DNA of 64,000 nucleotides from Parastagonospora avenae f. sp. tritici 18332-5 (lineage: Eukaryota; Ascomycota; Dothideomycetes; Pleosporales; Phaeosphaeriaceae), in NCBI GenBank assembly GCA_022559985.1, contig JAFJTR010000068.1:62001-126000 (forward strand), given 5' to 3'. Below are positions 31,375 to 42,749 of the stretch, one piece after another. Position numbers and translations under genes: made by a program. The notes beneath the pieces were generated by a model. The model did not search any database. It was not told where the DNA came from and was given only the letters and a program-made list of their open reading frames with translations. Position 1 is the stretch's first letter, and the number at the start of each line of letters is the position of its first letter.

Positions 31375-33492
31375 CTACGCCTTCACCCCAACTTCCTTGA
31401 TCCTACCCTCCAACCGCGGTGCAATAGCCTTTGTCCAGTTCACTACGAACTCCTTCCGATCCAGCTCGTCAACCAGGTTCGGAGTGTGCTTCAGCCCTGC
31501 TAATCTCCACCACTTGTGCATGACGCGCCTCACCATCTCTATCTGTCTCTGGTCGAAGCGAATAGGTACACTATCATCGTACATCGGGCCATCGTCTTCA
31601 TCCTCATCCGCATCCGGGTCATCTGATGCGTTGTTCGTCTGATGCGGTCCGGTCGAGCGCACGACTCTGTCGATGCTGGGTGGCTGTGGTGGGCCAGCTG
31701 TATCCGGACTTGTTGGCGATGCATCGTGGAAGGTGTGCTTGTGGTTGTTCTGCAGGTTTGTCTGTATGGAAAGAAACTTGTTGCTCATAGATGGGCCCAG
31801 GCGCTTCCAGCGACCTAGGACCTTGAGCGACATGAAGTATTGGCGAAGGATGGTTGAGATGAGGACGCCGTTCTCTTCAGAGACGATTTCTTTGGCGACG
31901 CCGCCTTCTTCTTCGATGAGCAGGGAGGTGTAACCGTCTGCGATGTGTTGTTAGCACAGCTATAAAGGATAGGCACAAGTGAATTGACATACCTTTTCCA
32001 CGACCCATGTATCCACGAGTAGCCAATACATACTCTCTCTTCTCATCCAAAGGCTCGTCGCCAATCGTCACATTCTGTATCCTAGAATGCGGAGCCTTCG
32101 AATAGTCCACTTCAAACGCAATGTTCGACACCTGCGGAAACCTGCCTTCCAGTGCTGGATAATTGCTGACGCCGTTTTCGAGCGCACCAAATATCGCTTT
32201 CCCAGTGACCTTCAAGACAACCACAGGATCCTCAAACGGAAAGCAGTTGACAATATCGCGTAGCTTGAGAATACCAGGAGGGTAGATCTGATCTCCGCGA
32301 ATGGTTCCAGCAGCCATGATGCAGCAATCTGCTGAATAATAGTACCTCATGAGATCGCACACGAAGTTTCCGATGTTCGATTCCTTCGTCCGGACGGTCG
32401 TGAATCTTGCATCGAGCGGCGCAGCCGTATATCCAATAGGTTTATCTAACCTCTTCCTGATCTCCTGTGTCTGCTCATCGACTAGGGCCATGGCGGCTGG
32501 ATCTTGTGGTATACTGCTGACGATATCGCGTCGTATGATCTTGAAGTCCCATCCCTTGCCCTCCGGCTTCCGCCACGCTTCGACGTGAGAGAGCTGCTTA
32601 AAATCGGTCCCCGAACGTAGGACATGGGTGCCGTTGATGTGGCTATAGGAATAGTAATGGTCGTGTCCACCCAGGATGATGTCGATCAAATCACCCCCTG
32701 TGTTCGCAGCGAGCTTGTTGTCGTTTGGTTCACGCTGATGTGAAACGCAGACGATGATCTCGGCACCTTGCTCCTTCAAGCCCGGGATGAGCTCCTTTGC
32801 CGTTGCCGAAGCACTCTTGTATATGATGTCTGGCGGCAGGGCGTTGATGGTATCCAGCCATTCTCGCTCTGCCAGTCCAATCACGCCAACCTTTATGCCA
32901 TTCGAGGATGTGAGCATCACTGTCTTCTGCGCGTTGCCGAGAGGGACACCTTCACCGAGCGCGGGATCGAGGACATTCGCAAGAAGCCATGGGAACTTGC
33001 ATTTCGAGGTAAGGTAGCGGTACTGTTTGACACCGAAGTCAAGGTCATGGTTCTACATTGCGCGTCAGCTTCTGTAAAATGCTCAGAGTGGCAAGCAAGT
33101 ACTTACTCCCACGCAGGAGACGTCTGTACCAATGTTGTTCAAGACTGGCACCATATGGCTACCTTTTACACAAACATTAGTCCAATCCAGACGCTTTACC
33201 AGAGCTCAGCTTGCTAACCTTTCGTGATACTGCTCTCAATGCTTGGATTGAACGCATCTCCAGAAAAGAATGTCAGGGCGTTAGGCTGATCCTTGAACCT
33301 CTCATCGTCCCTGTAGTAGTTGATAAGCGTCTGGAACCTCGCATATCCACCGACAGGTTCTCTCGAGCCAGCTTCAACGTGGTAAACATCGTTGTAGTGC
33401 AGGAAACGGAGATCAGGTAGGGTGTCTGTGTTTGCCCCACTAGGCGACGTAATGAGTTGTTCTTCTGCCGACGGAGCTTTCGTTGGTGTCAT
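31375..33492 (-). CDS. 5'-nucleotidase family metallophosphoesterase
   Basis: Four exons: 33492-33219, 33162-33107, 33052-31993 and 31937-31375 (phases consistent), 650 residues. It hydrolyses nucleotide or other phosphoesters with a di-metal centre. Metal ligands seen: FLHYNDVYH (Asp35), SGDAF, GNHDLDFG (Asn111, His112) and LGGHDHYYS (239-242). The C-terminal 5'-nucleotidase domain follows (about 270-450; NIGNFVCDLMRYYY, FPFEDPVVVLKVTGKAIFGALENGVSNYP), then a fungal extension with an acidic DDPDADEDEDDGP stretch. No signal peptide, so an intracellular enzyme is inferred. The start is the first ATG (MTPTKAPS); the frame extends upstream only from a TTG. Confidence 0.88.
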
Positions 33493-33676
33493 CTTGGAGT
33501 ATAAATTCTGCCACAGCTTCGGGTGCAAGATTGAGGACTTAAAGGTCCTCGAGCGTTGGTGTCGCGTGTTTGAGCGGTGAGGATCTGTCACGGGCGTACA
33601 GCGGTGATCCAGGGTCCAGCTGGGCTCTGCGGCTGGAATTGCCTCTGTGACCAATAATGTGTGACGTTTATAAAAG

Positions 33677-34009
33677 CTATATGCAGGGACTTGCAGGCAT
33701 TCTTAGTTCGATGACATGGACATTGCCACGATTGCTGCTCTCATCGACATACACATTTGAGTTCAAAACACCAGATAAAGCGTTCGTTGTATGGATATAT
33801 GATTGTTTGTAAGCGATATCAATGGTATGTATAAATTGACCTCCACCCGCGTGACGATGCAAGACGTAGTTGCGGTCTTCCCAAGTACTTAGAGGCACGC
33901 CTTTCCAATCGTGATAGTCATGAGAGTCGCGATACGCCGAATCCAAGAGCGCCGCAAACCCGCAGACCAAATACAAACCCAAGGAAGCTTCAAAGAGCAT
34001 TCCATCCAT
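33677..34009 (-). CDS. Small hypothetical ORF
   Basis: 110 codons from ATG 34009, in the 620-bp gap between two minus-strand genes. The first 25 residues are hydrophobic (LFEASLGLYLVCGFAALLDSA), possibly a signal or membrane segment; the rest is polar with no recognised motif. It may be a chance ORF in the nucleotidase promoter. Confidence 0.25.
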   Translation of the reverse strand: MDGMLFEASLGLYLVCGFAALLDSAYRDSHDYHDWKGVPLSTWEDRNYVLHRHAGGGQFIHTIDIAYKQSYIHTTNALSGVLNSNVYVDESSNRGNVHVIELRMPASPCI

Positions 34010-34109
34010 CCCAAAGATTCAACTTAGCTTTGCCCTTGCCTTTCGGACCAAGCCTAACCCTAGAGCCATCTAGAGCCGAACCAGAACGCCTTGAACTCCG
34101 TCCTAATTC

Positions 34110-36234
34110 CTATTGCCTACTACTTCCAGGCCGCCCCCCCTTCGTCTTAGTTTTTGCATGGTGCTCCTTGCATTCGTCGCTACAGAACCACTTTGTTCTG
34201 CCGACGGGTGCCTTGTCAAGGTTCACACAAGCCAAATGGAACCATTCCCGCGGGCAGTCGTCATTATCGCATGCGACCATGTTGCCATAGGATACTTCGT
34301 TGCAGTAGCAGTACCGTGGCTCGTCGCCATCCTCTTCTGACTCTGCCTCCGGGTATTCGTTCTCCAGTTCGGGAGCAATCGAACTCGTAGTAGAGGACGG
34401 GGGATTCGACTTCGGGTTCGGGGCAGGTTTGACTGCTGGCGAAGCAAGAGCTGCGTTCGATGTTGTCTGCGGACCCTTCTTAGTTCCTCGCTTCGATACG
34501 GCGCCTGTCGTGGTGCTGTTGTTCTCAGAAGATGTGTTGGAGTTCGAGTTATTGGCATTGCGCATACTACGGCTGCGAGCCATGGGGATCTCAGGGAACA
34601 CCCCAACGACCGGTGTCGCAGTTTTTGATGTCCTACCAGTTCTGGCGGCATGCGACGCCGCTACCGGCATGTCAACGTCCATGCTTTCCGGCTCTTGTAG
34701 GGCAAGCTCTTCCTGTTTCAGAGCAAGCGGTTCAAAGGGTGGAGCAGTGTCCATGACATCCCTGGGAGTAGATGCGCCCTGTATGGAATTGTTGTCACGA
34801 ACGATGCCTGCAGCCTGCTCGAGCTCCGAGATAGCATTGCTGCTAGCAGCTTGCTGAATAGAATGCGATGACGACGGACGTCGACCATTCGAAGCTTCTT
34901 GGGCAGTTACAGATGTGACAGAATTCGCTATCGAGTTCTTCCTCGCTCGTGCTGATAGTGGACGATCCGAGGCACTGGCGCCGGCGATGGCCTTGTTGAT
35001 GGCAAAGTTCGCGGCTAGTGGGGAAGACGCGAGAGGTGGGGAGTGAGGTGGAAGTTGATTCTTGCGCTGAGCGGGCGCAGGTGCGGCTCTTGGTTTGCGC
35101 TTCGAGCCAGCAGCGCCCTCAAGGCCTGGAGTAGCCCTCGGGCTCGAACCACCACGCCCGCCACCACCGCCTGCAGCTTTGAGGGCACCGCTCAATGAGC
35201 GCTCCATTGGCGGGGCGGCCAAGGTTGCCGCAGCGAGAGCTTTTTCGGTCTTCTTTCGCTTGCCATGGGGTCCTGCGCCATTGCCCACCATGCCCAGTCC
35301 GACATGTCGGCTGTCTAGAGGCGCCGCATCTGCTGCAAGCGGCTTCCTCTTCTGCGGCTTCTTCGCGGGTCTATCGTCAAAGTCTGAGTCGACCTGGTGG
35401 TGCCGGCTGCGCTTGTTGACCATGACTGCTTCGCGCCGGGCTTCGCTCTTCGCAGCTATCGAGTCTACGTCATGGACGTGTTGTGCGGCTGCTGCCAGAT
35501 TGTTTGCAGCAGCAACCTCGCGCCGTTGTCGCTCGTGCGTTGTACCGCCCTTCTTCTTTTCCTCCTTGTCCGCGTAGGCCCAGTGGTTCAGGCTACCGTA
35601 GCGCGCTTCGTCGCTGATCTCGTTGTCGAGCTGAGAGAAGGAATGGTGCATGCGCATGAGACCTCTGTCCTTTGTGATCTTGGCTGCCTGAAGCACTACC
35701 AGTTTCTCGTCGAGGGTGGGGATGATCTGCGCCATTAGGACACGGAGCCGGTAGAACAGCTGGCGTTTTCTGATGACCTGTTCTTCTGGAGGGAGGCTGG
35801 AGAAGCTTTGTGGGAGCAACTGCAGTTCGTCAGTCATCTGCCATAGACGAATCACATCTGCGACCTACATCGACGTTGCTGTCGGGCCCTCCAAATTCTG
35901 ATTCTCCATTACGTAGCTGACCCTTGGTGGTAACTGGGAGCTGGGCAATCTCGTCGAACAGCTCCTTCAGCATCTGCTCTGGGTCATGGAGCTTAGCTTC
36001 GACTTCCTTGAACATGGAGAAATGATTGATGATCTCTTTTGGAAAGGAGTCGACAGCGGCTGTGAAGTGCGTGAGCGCCGGGAGAAAGCCTGGCGCGCTG
36101 TTGGAGGACTCTGGCGTCTGCTCAAGCCCGTTGGCCGCGATCCTGCCGGCAAAAGTACGCGCATAGTAGTTGGTAGGCCTCACCGTGGCTCGGCCCTGTC
36201 TGGTAGACGTTCGGGTGCCCGTTGTGGGAGGCAT
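34110..36234 (-). CDS. ING-family PHD-finger protein (Pho23/Yng-like)
   Basis: Exons 36234-35913 and 35857-34110 with a 55-nt intron (GTAATG..CGCAG), phase 1, 689 residues. The N-terminal ING domain (about 50-205) has LTHFTAAVDSFPKEIINHFSMFKEVEAKLHDPEQ and, after the intron, RKRQLFYRLRVLMAQIIPTLDEKLVVLQ. A long basic, Ala/Ser-rich disordered centre follows. The C-terminal PHD finger (about 622-670) is YCYCNEVSYGNMVACDNDDCPREWFHLACVNL...WFCSDEC, the H3K4me3-binding C4HC3 type. ING proteins are reader subunits of histone deacetylase (Pho23/Rpd3L) or acetyltransferase (Yng1/NuA3, Yng2/NuA4) complexes; the length and linker favour a Pho23-like role but this is not certain. Confidence 0.88.
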
Positions 36235-36452
36235 AGTGGCTGGACGATGGGCGCGAAGCTGGTGGTGGAACCGAGGCGAGCGTGCTCAACGCAGGGCGAA
36301 GTGCGAGGATGGATTGAGCGTTGTAGAAATGACGTGTGGGCGCATCTCAAGCGACAACCCGGCGTTTGCTTGCGTGAGACGCGGATTTGCGCGTGTCTGA
36401 GCGTGTGAGAAAGAGGGACGGGTAGCTCCTGCGCCAAGGTGTTGACGAAACT

Positions 36453-36518
36453 CACGTGCTGGACATCATGCTGGGCCGGGCGTCGGCGGCACATTCTCCG
36501 ACCGCCGACCAGCACGTG
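36453..36518. repeat. Inverted repeat with two CACGTG sites
   Basis: CACGTGCTGG (36453-36462) and its exact reverse complement CCAGCACGTG (36509-36518) stand 60 bp apart. Inside them is a second pair, GTCGGCGG (36482-36489) and CCGCCGAC (36502-36509). CACGTG is the E-box/G-box core bound by bHLH factors, so this may be an operator upstream of the ING gene. Confidence 0.65.
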
Positions 36519-37900
36519 CGACCATATGCTTTCACCCTTCACCAACTTCCAAGGTTGCATCAGACGTGCACACGTCCTCGGAGCAGAACAACGATGACAT
36601 GTTGAGTCAACGTCGTCTTGCCTGAGGCGAGACGACCCTATGCAATGTGATCTACACGTCCTGCCGTTGCTTATATTCACAGGTATCGGATGATACGCAT
36701 GGCAGCCGGCACGTGTGTGGAATTGCGGCGCGCGGGAAACCGGTCATGCTGCAAAGCGGCCCAGGAAAAAGAATAGGCAAGGAGTTAAGCGCAGCTTATT
36801 CAACCACCATTCTGAAGGTGTACAGCGGCTGGTGAGCTCTGAGCGCTCTTACAGTTACCGGGAGTCCTGGCAGTACCTACGCAATTGACGACATGCAGCA
36901 TGGACGCAGCAACAGACTTCCCGTCACTCAATCTAGAGCGAGAGTTGTAATCCAAGACATGTGCAACTTGGTCCTCGAAATGGCCTCGATGGGCCCGCCC
37001 TGTCTCTCGACCAAGGTCCAACACTGACAAGAACCTACACCCAGGACTGTCGTTGGACTTGGGCCTTGGTGAAACAGCATCTGTACCGTTGTGTGAGAGG
37101 TGCAGTAATTTGCCGTGGTTGGATCCGGGTCGAGAGCGGTTTGAGCAGGCCGGTGGCGAACGCCGACGTCTACAAGAGCACGAGAGAGCGCGCCGACATC
37201 GTCGTAGGTACGCTGTAACCCACTAACATACGTGGTAGCAGCCTGAGTAGAAACGTTGACTACAGTCTCCATGCTAGTACGCAGCCACCTCTCCAACAGA
37301 TGAGTGTACGCTGCGAACTGACCAAGATACCTATTCACCTCTCTTTGACCTGAGATCTATTGTTTCACCTTCACACACCGCTTATGCCCTTTAATGACTG
37401 GTGTTGGGTCTGTATCGTGGCTCACCGTGCCTCGACTCGTCACTGTCACCCGTCATCTCCTCAAGCCATGTTGGCATCATTCCGTTGCCGCCGCCCCTCC
37501 AAGTGAATACCCTACTTCAATGGTGCTTCCTAGTGTCTGATCTATAGTGGCAGTGCAAGTGACATGCCCCACTGTATCGTTGGCTATCCCCCGCACTTCT
37601 TTGACTTGTCATTGCTCAACGTGCCGCTAAGACTGTTCCTATCCACATAGCGGCTTGCGAACGACTGCCTTGGCGCCCAATGTGCGGACAGAACTGTCCT
37701 ATTGTAGTGGTTTAGCTTGCGAATTTCGCCTTCACACGCAGGCTCATGCGGGATCGGGCAGCCGTGCGCATCGATTGCAGCACCAACGAGGTGAATCACA
37801 GACAATAGGTGGGTCACAATAGGTTCATCAGACAGCGGGCCAAACGCTCGACCGTCACCTCGACCTCACCTCACCTGTGCAATCGCACCGCCTTTCCCCG

Positions 37901-37907
37901 TATAAAA
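37901..37907 (+). promoter_or_regulatory. TATA box
   Basis: TATAAAA, preceded by a CT/CACC-rich stretch and followed by a pyrimidine-rich leader, lies about 150 bp upstream of the ATG at 38053. Confidence 0.55.
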
Positions 37908-38052
37908 CGCCCTCCGCTCACCTCCCTCGAGATCTCCTCCACTCCATCTGTCCCTGATTTCTGCAGCACTTCTCAACCAAGCTCGCTATCCAGGAACCAG
38001 TATCTCTTGCTCTTTATATCTTTCGAGCTCAGTCTCTACTGCTCCCAAGATC

Positions 38053-39018
38053 ATGTCTACTCCTACCTCACCCCAACTCGATCGGGTCCGCGACACCATG
38101 AGCTTCTCCAACATCCTCGCATCCCCACCCGCCTCTGCAGCCTCTCCTGAGTCCCCCGCCGACGTCACCATGGACGCGCCGGCCCTGACCCCGCCCTTCA
38201 CTCCCACCAAGAGCGGCGTCTGTACCAAGGTCGAGTACGATACTACTTCACCGGTTAGTGACACTGAGGCGTCAGAACTCACCCCGCTCCAGACCGCTGA
38301 GCTGTTCGCCCCGGATAGCGGCGAAGACCTGTCTGACGAAGAGCGCGGTTTCGTCTGTATGAACGACTCATCCTCCCGCTGTGTCACTGGGCAGTACACC
38401 AAGGACCTCTCGCGCAAAGTCATCTCCGATCATTTCGGCCGCAACAAGGCTTGCACTCGCGACATTGACTCATGGCCGCTGTTTTGTCGCAAACACTACC
38501 AGCGCGCAACGTACAACAAGGACCTGTGGCAGATTCGCAAACTTAACCTCATCTACAAACAGTTCGACGTCATCGAAGAGGAGTTTCCTGGCACCACTTA
38601 CAATATCACCCTCAAGAAGTCTGAGGCGGCCCGTCTCGAGAAGTACTGCCTTATGGTCATGTCTGGTCGGTCTGCAGCGGACGCTGCAGCTGCAGTCGCT
38701 TCAGCCAAGGGCAAGCACTTCGAAGCACCCATAGAGATCCTCCGCGAGCTCTACTTGGATATGGGCGATGGCAAGACCATCCAAGAGGTCAAGGACGTCG
38801 TTGAGAAGATTCACCAGCAGATCACTCAAGGCTCTACCGCCCAAGTTCCCTCTATCGAGTTCCTCCCCAATCTGCGCGGCACGAATGGCTCGCCCAAGAA
38901 GGCTCCCAAGACTCCTGAGCCCAAGAAGACCCGCGCTGCAAAGACACCAACCTCCAAGGGCACTCCCGGTCGTGTCTCCACCAAGGGCTCCGTCAAGAAG
39001 CCTGCTCAGAAGGCTTAA
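38053..39018 (+). CDS. Conserved fungal Cys/His protein with basic tail
   Basis: Intronless 321-residue frame. The N terminus (1-90) is Ser/Thr/Pro-rich with SP/TP sites, likely phosphorylated. The core (about 95-210) has FVCMNDSSSRCVTGQYTKDLSRKVISDHFGRNK, CTRDIDSWPLFCRKHYQRATYNKDLWQ and a helical segment; the regularly placed Cys and His (C-x-RC, CT..C.KHY) suggest a metal-binding fold. The C-terminal 60 residues are Lys/Pro-rich (PKKAPKTPEPKKTRAAK), histone-H1- or AT-hook-like, so nuclear DNA contact is inferred. I do not recognise a named family. A TATA box and a long CT-rich leader suggest strong expression. Confidence 0.75.
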   Translation: MSTPTSPQLDRVRDTMSFSNILASPPASAASPESPADVTMDAPALTPPFTPTKSGVCTKVEYDTTSPVSDTEASELTPLQTAELFAPDSGEDLSDEERGFVCMNDSSSRCVTGQYTKDLSRKVISDHFGRNKACTRDIDSWPLFCRKHYQRATYNKDLWQIRKLNLIYKQFDVIEEEFPGTTYNITLKKSEAARLEKYCLMVMSGRSAADAAAAVASAKGKHFEAPIEILRELYLDMGDGKTIQEVKDVVEKIHQQITQGSTAQVPSIEFLPNLRGTNGSPKKAPKTPEPKKTRAAKTPTSKGTPGRVSTKGSVKKPAQKA

Positions 39019-39759
39019 ATCTTCTCCAACTACCTCTGCGCGCCATTCACCACTCGTGGCTGAACACCGCCTCTACCTACGATCGATCTGACAACCCTCA
39101 CCATTTACGATTTACTGTCCGCCTGCCCACGTCATATCACCAGCACACATATCTTCTTGCATGACACGTCGCTCTGTTCGCTACATGCTTGTCCCAACCT
39201 GTCATGAAGGTGGTAAAGTCTAGCGTTGCTGGAACGCGCTTTAGACTGGAGGAGTATGATGCTGTACAGTACACAACGTCGTCGTCATCTTTTTCTTTGT
39301 CAAGGTTGGCTCTTCGGGGCGTCGGTGTTCACGGCATGGCGCTTCCACTCGATTTCATGGCTTGGGATATACCCTTCATCTATGCGATGACACCTTTGCA
39401 TTTCCACGTCTTCTCATAGATAGACACACACATGGTGTTTGGCGCTCAGGTACATGCTTGCCTTTCCTTACTTTCTTCGCCCGATGGCGTTCGAACTGCA
39501 CACCTCGTTGTGCATAATTATACATCATGAATGAAATTCAAAAAAAGTACAGTGTTCGCAACATGCAGTGTGATGAATTTTCAAATATGCAGTGAAGTAC
39601 AATCCCGACATGTGAAATAACACCGAAAGTACGCGGTGTCACGTGCGTCAACCCCTCAGTCCAAACAGTGGTCCGCGCCTGCGATCGGTCGTTCATCAAC
39701 TCGTCATTGCCCTCTTTACCCCTCTTGATCTCTTTCTCTTCCCTAACACATCTTTCAGA
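39019..39759. other. Intergenic, no gene seen
   Basis: 741 bp between two plus-strand genes; it should contain the 3' UTR of the first and the promoter of the 2EXR gene. A 76-codon ORF at 39189 has no family features. Confidence 0.4.
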
Positions 39760-40557
39760 ATGTCATTTTTGTCCTTGCCAAAAGAGCTTCGCTTGCATGT
39801 GTGGCAGCTTGTGTACTTCTCCCAGGAACCCCGTCTCATCGAGCTAAGAACTGCGCCTCATGAGAACGCTCATGACGAGACAACATTCTGTCCACGCTAC
39901 TCACCGTCACCTGCATTGATAGTATTCAGTGTATGCCGAGAGGCGCGCACAGAGGCCCACTTTCAAGCCAGCAAGGCCGGGCATATTGTGCGACTACGTG
40001 AGGGACTGCTATCTGGAGGTCCAGACGAGCCGACGAGCTTCGCTCCTGAGTTCTACTTCCGTTTTGAAACCGACATCCTCTATGTGCCTCTTGAGGATAA
40101 GGGCGTCAAGCATTTTGACGACTCGCCAGAAAACGGGCTCCTGCCGCATTTTCGCAGGGCAGAAGAATGCGACGCATCATCGTTGCAATACGTCGCCATC
40201 ACAAAAGTCATCGAATCTGGCTTCCGATGCGGCAGCATTACGAACAGTCTTCGGGAGTTTCCCAATCTTTTGTGCATATATTTAATGGTCCCCGATGAGG
40301 TTCTGGAACACCAAGGGCAGAGAACACTATTCGTGCGCGCTGCACAGAGGATCATGATGCTGCACAGATGCGATAAGCAAATGGCCTTGGGGAAATTTGC
40401 TCCAGTCGACGCGGAGTTTGCGCGGCTCGTCAATGGAAAGCTTGAGATTGTGTCCAAGGACACCTGGAAGAGCTGGAGCGAATTAGGCAATGATTGGGTT
40501 CGACAGAGAGATGGGAATTTGGAGATGAAGGAGGCATATCCTGAGCAATACGACTAG
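39760..40557 (+). CDS. 2EXR-domain protein
   Basis: 265-residue intronless protein. The ATG at 39760 begins MSFLSLPKELRLHVWQLV; the frame extends 39 codons upstream but only from a GTG. The opening is the hallmark of the fungal 2EXR domain (LPxELRxxIWxL, F-box-like), followed by VCREARTEAHFQ (residues 65-76 region), the second conserved block. A middle segment RFETDILYVPL is also typical of the family. 2EXR genes are expanded and of unknown biochemical function in Pezizomycotina. It is convergent with the UstYa-type gene, with only about 35 bp between stops. Confidence 0.8.
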   Translation: MSFLSLPKELRLHVWQLVYFSQEPRLIELRTAPHENAHDETTFCPRYSPSPALIVFSVCREARTEAHFQASKAGHIVRLREGLLSGGPDEPTSFAPEFYFRFETDILYVPLEDKGVKHFDDSPENGLLPHFRRAEECDASSLQYVAITKVIESGFRCGSITNSLREFPNLLCIYLMVPDEVLEHQGQRTLFVRAAQRIMMLHRCDKQMALGKFAPVDAEFARLVNGKLEIVSKDTWKSWSELGNDWVRQRDGNLEMKEAYPEQYD

Positions 40558-40592
40558 GCTAAGAGGCTAATATTAATGTTTAATAACTCGAA

Positions 40593-41673
40593 TCAAGGCA
40601 CGGTGTTCCAGACTCTATCGCCATCTTTCGGTAGCTCCAGGAAGTCGGGAGGGACGTCTTTCTCATCCGGCAATTGATTCTTCTCAGCCCATTCTCGGAT
40701 TGCGTCAAAGTTTCTGCACTTATGGACAGTGTTGAAGTCGACAAATGCTTCCAAGGCTCCGCCAGGAGGTTGATACCAGACCTGACCCAGAACGCCTACG
40801 TCTACCGTGCACATCAGTTGCTGGCGCAAGATGTCAAGGCAGTGTGCTATATCGCAAGTCAGTTGTACGTCTCAGCATGATCATAGAACCTTTACTCACT
40901 GACGTGGTGCTTCACGATACCTGCGTCATTTGAGAAAGGACCAAGACCTTCTTTCTGGTAGTAGTTGAAATTCCAGGCCAGCGACTTCCGCAGCAGGTTC
41001 TATGTCTTTGTCAGCATGATAACGCTGCGCAGTGCTTCGAACATACCAGGCAGTGAAGATGATGCATGCCCTCGACATGTGCAGGATAACCGCCGCCATA
41101 CTTCTCTTTGATCTTGACCTGATCTGGCGCGAGATTCGATCGCTCCACTTCAGCCGCTGGTATCCTCGCCGCATGGTCTGCGGAAATGGTTAGCATGAGA
41201 AGGAGTCTTTGAAGCAGGAGAGCATACAGTCTGCCCCCAAAGATTTCCAAGCAGCATCAACTTCCGGCCCTGCATCCAGTCTGAAGTCGTTCGACTTCAT
41301 CAACGAGCCTTGGAACCTGACTGTAGTGTAATTAACACCAACATCCTTGATTACAGGAGCTGCATCTTGTCAGCAGCGATCAAAGAAAAGATTTGCTATT
41401 GTCAAACTCACAGTATTGCGATGTGTGTCTTATACAGAAGTCGTTGGCATCCCTACGATCATGACGGGCTATCCATGCTCCAAAGGCAGTCGAAAGAATA
41501 GCCGTGCAGATAATTGCAACAGCCGTTACCCACCATGAAGGTCCTCGTGTAGCAGATCTCGTCCGTTGCGTGTCAGCAAAAGAGCTCTTCTCTTCTACAA
41601 GTAGGCGCTCGTGATCCTCATATTCTGAGCTGCTGCCAAATTCAGTCTCCTTTCTTGAAACAGACGCAAACAT
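40593..41673 (-). CDS. UstYa-family oxidase (DUF3328)
   Basis: Five exons: 41673-41412, 41365-41228, 41177-41047, 40999-40900 and 40846-40593. All splice phases agree and the protein has 294 residues. The cytosolic N terminus (1-46) is followed by one transmembrane helix (about 47-69, WWVTAVAIICTAILSTAFGAWIA). A lumenal domain has both HxxHC motifs: HHLHC at 172-176 and HVTHC at 209-213, the latter continuing CLDILRQQLMC. These histidines and cysteines are the metal-site signature of UstYa proteins, which cyclise or oxidise peptide side chains in fungal RiPP (dikaritin) pathways and modify other metabolites. It is divergent from a secreted Tyr-repeat peptide gene starting 1.08 kb away. Confidence 0.88.
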
Positions 41674-42749
41674 ATTCGAGAGAATGTCGTGTGAACAGAA
41701 CCGACTTCAATTTCTAAAGGAAATCCCGATTCCCAAAATACCCAAAATGCCGTCAATCAGCACGTGTCGCAAACAATGCGCGCAATACGACATCTTACGA
41801 GACAAAAGAACTATTGTATACGCCAGCAGGGCACTTCTAGACTCGCTTTAGCTCTGAATGTGGCTGCCCCGCACGAGCTGAGGAATACACCATCGGTGAT
41901 TGACCACTCACGCTTGCAGGTCGCGCTTAGGGCTGATGCTTAGTCTACCTGAACTATCGGATTCCCCGTATTCTTTGGCGCGACTGGACCTTTTGGGGCG
42001 TACGTTGGAGAGAGGCTAATGCGGAGGTGTGGGAGATCTGCGCGGAGATGGGGTGGGAATTGTTTGGTATCAGAGGATGGTGCTCTACATACAACGACTA
42101 TGGCTCGAGAATGAACCTGAAATATTATTATTATGATGGAAGTGGTCTATGTCGGTAGGTCTCGAAGATTTGGAAATATCACTGGGCGTCAAGACCAAGG
42201 AAGAAATGCGATGCAAACATTGGAAGACGCTGGCATCGTCCACCTCCACACCTCGGCATGTGTTATCCGATCAGCATGCACGAATCGGTCTTGCGCTTCA
42301 GGTCAATATTCCATGCATGGCTGGCGTGGCAGGGTGTGCTCTGTCTGCTTTTGTCCCAGCTGCCGCTAGCAACTGGTACGACGCCTCAAGCTCTTCCACC
42401 TATCCTACCGTCTTTACAACACCTTAAGCCATCCGGCGAGCCCGTATACCTTTTTTTACCAACCACCACCAAGCCATCACGAGCTTTCCGAGCTATCGAA
42501 ACCAGTGGTTGGACACCATGTTAGCCAGAGAAAAAGCCTCGCTGCAGCCGGTACATCGCATGCAAAGCTAACGCAGACATCGCTGGGATCTCGTAGTCAC
42601 TCTCGTGAGCCATCGGAAAAATGCTGTCACGATGGAGAAATCCAGAGGTACTTAAACTCACGGCTACACCTCTCAGGAATACCAGCTCTACACTGCAAGG
42701 TCTTCCACCCCAGTCACAAACCAGCTCACCCTCCCCACAAACCACAACC
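41674..42749. promoter_or_regulatory. Shared upstream region of UstYa gene and repeat peptide
   Basis: 1,076 bp between divergent start codons. On the UstYa side, two direct 9-bp copies CCCAAAATA/CCCAAAATG lie near 41734. The peptide side ends in a CT/ACC-rich leader right before ATG. No credible ORF inside. Co-regulation is an inference from the layout. Confidence 0.45.

Larger units (their letters stand above)
36235..38052. other. Intergenic with paired CACGTG palindrome
   Basis: 1.8 kb between divergent genes (ING, minus; Cys/His protein, plus). ORFs here are short, and the longest minus-strand one (36928-37338) starts with GTG. Contains the inverted CACGTG pair at 36453-36518 and a TATA box at 37901. 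Otherwise nothing recognised. Confidence 0.45.

Noticed and set aside
35868..35898. 31-nt GT-AG intron in the ING gene
   Set aside because: Too short for a fungal intron; the 55-nt alternative (35912-35858) has proper borders and matching phase and keeps the ING domain continuous.
36928..37338. 136-codon minus-strand ORF
   Set aside because: It begins with GTG, has no family resemblance and lies in a promoter-like region.
40593..41673. UstYa exons read as separate small genes
   Set aside because: All five pieces join in phase into one protein with the transmembrane segment and both HxxHC motifs.
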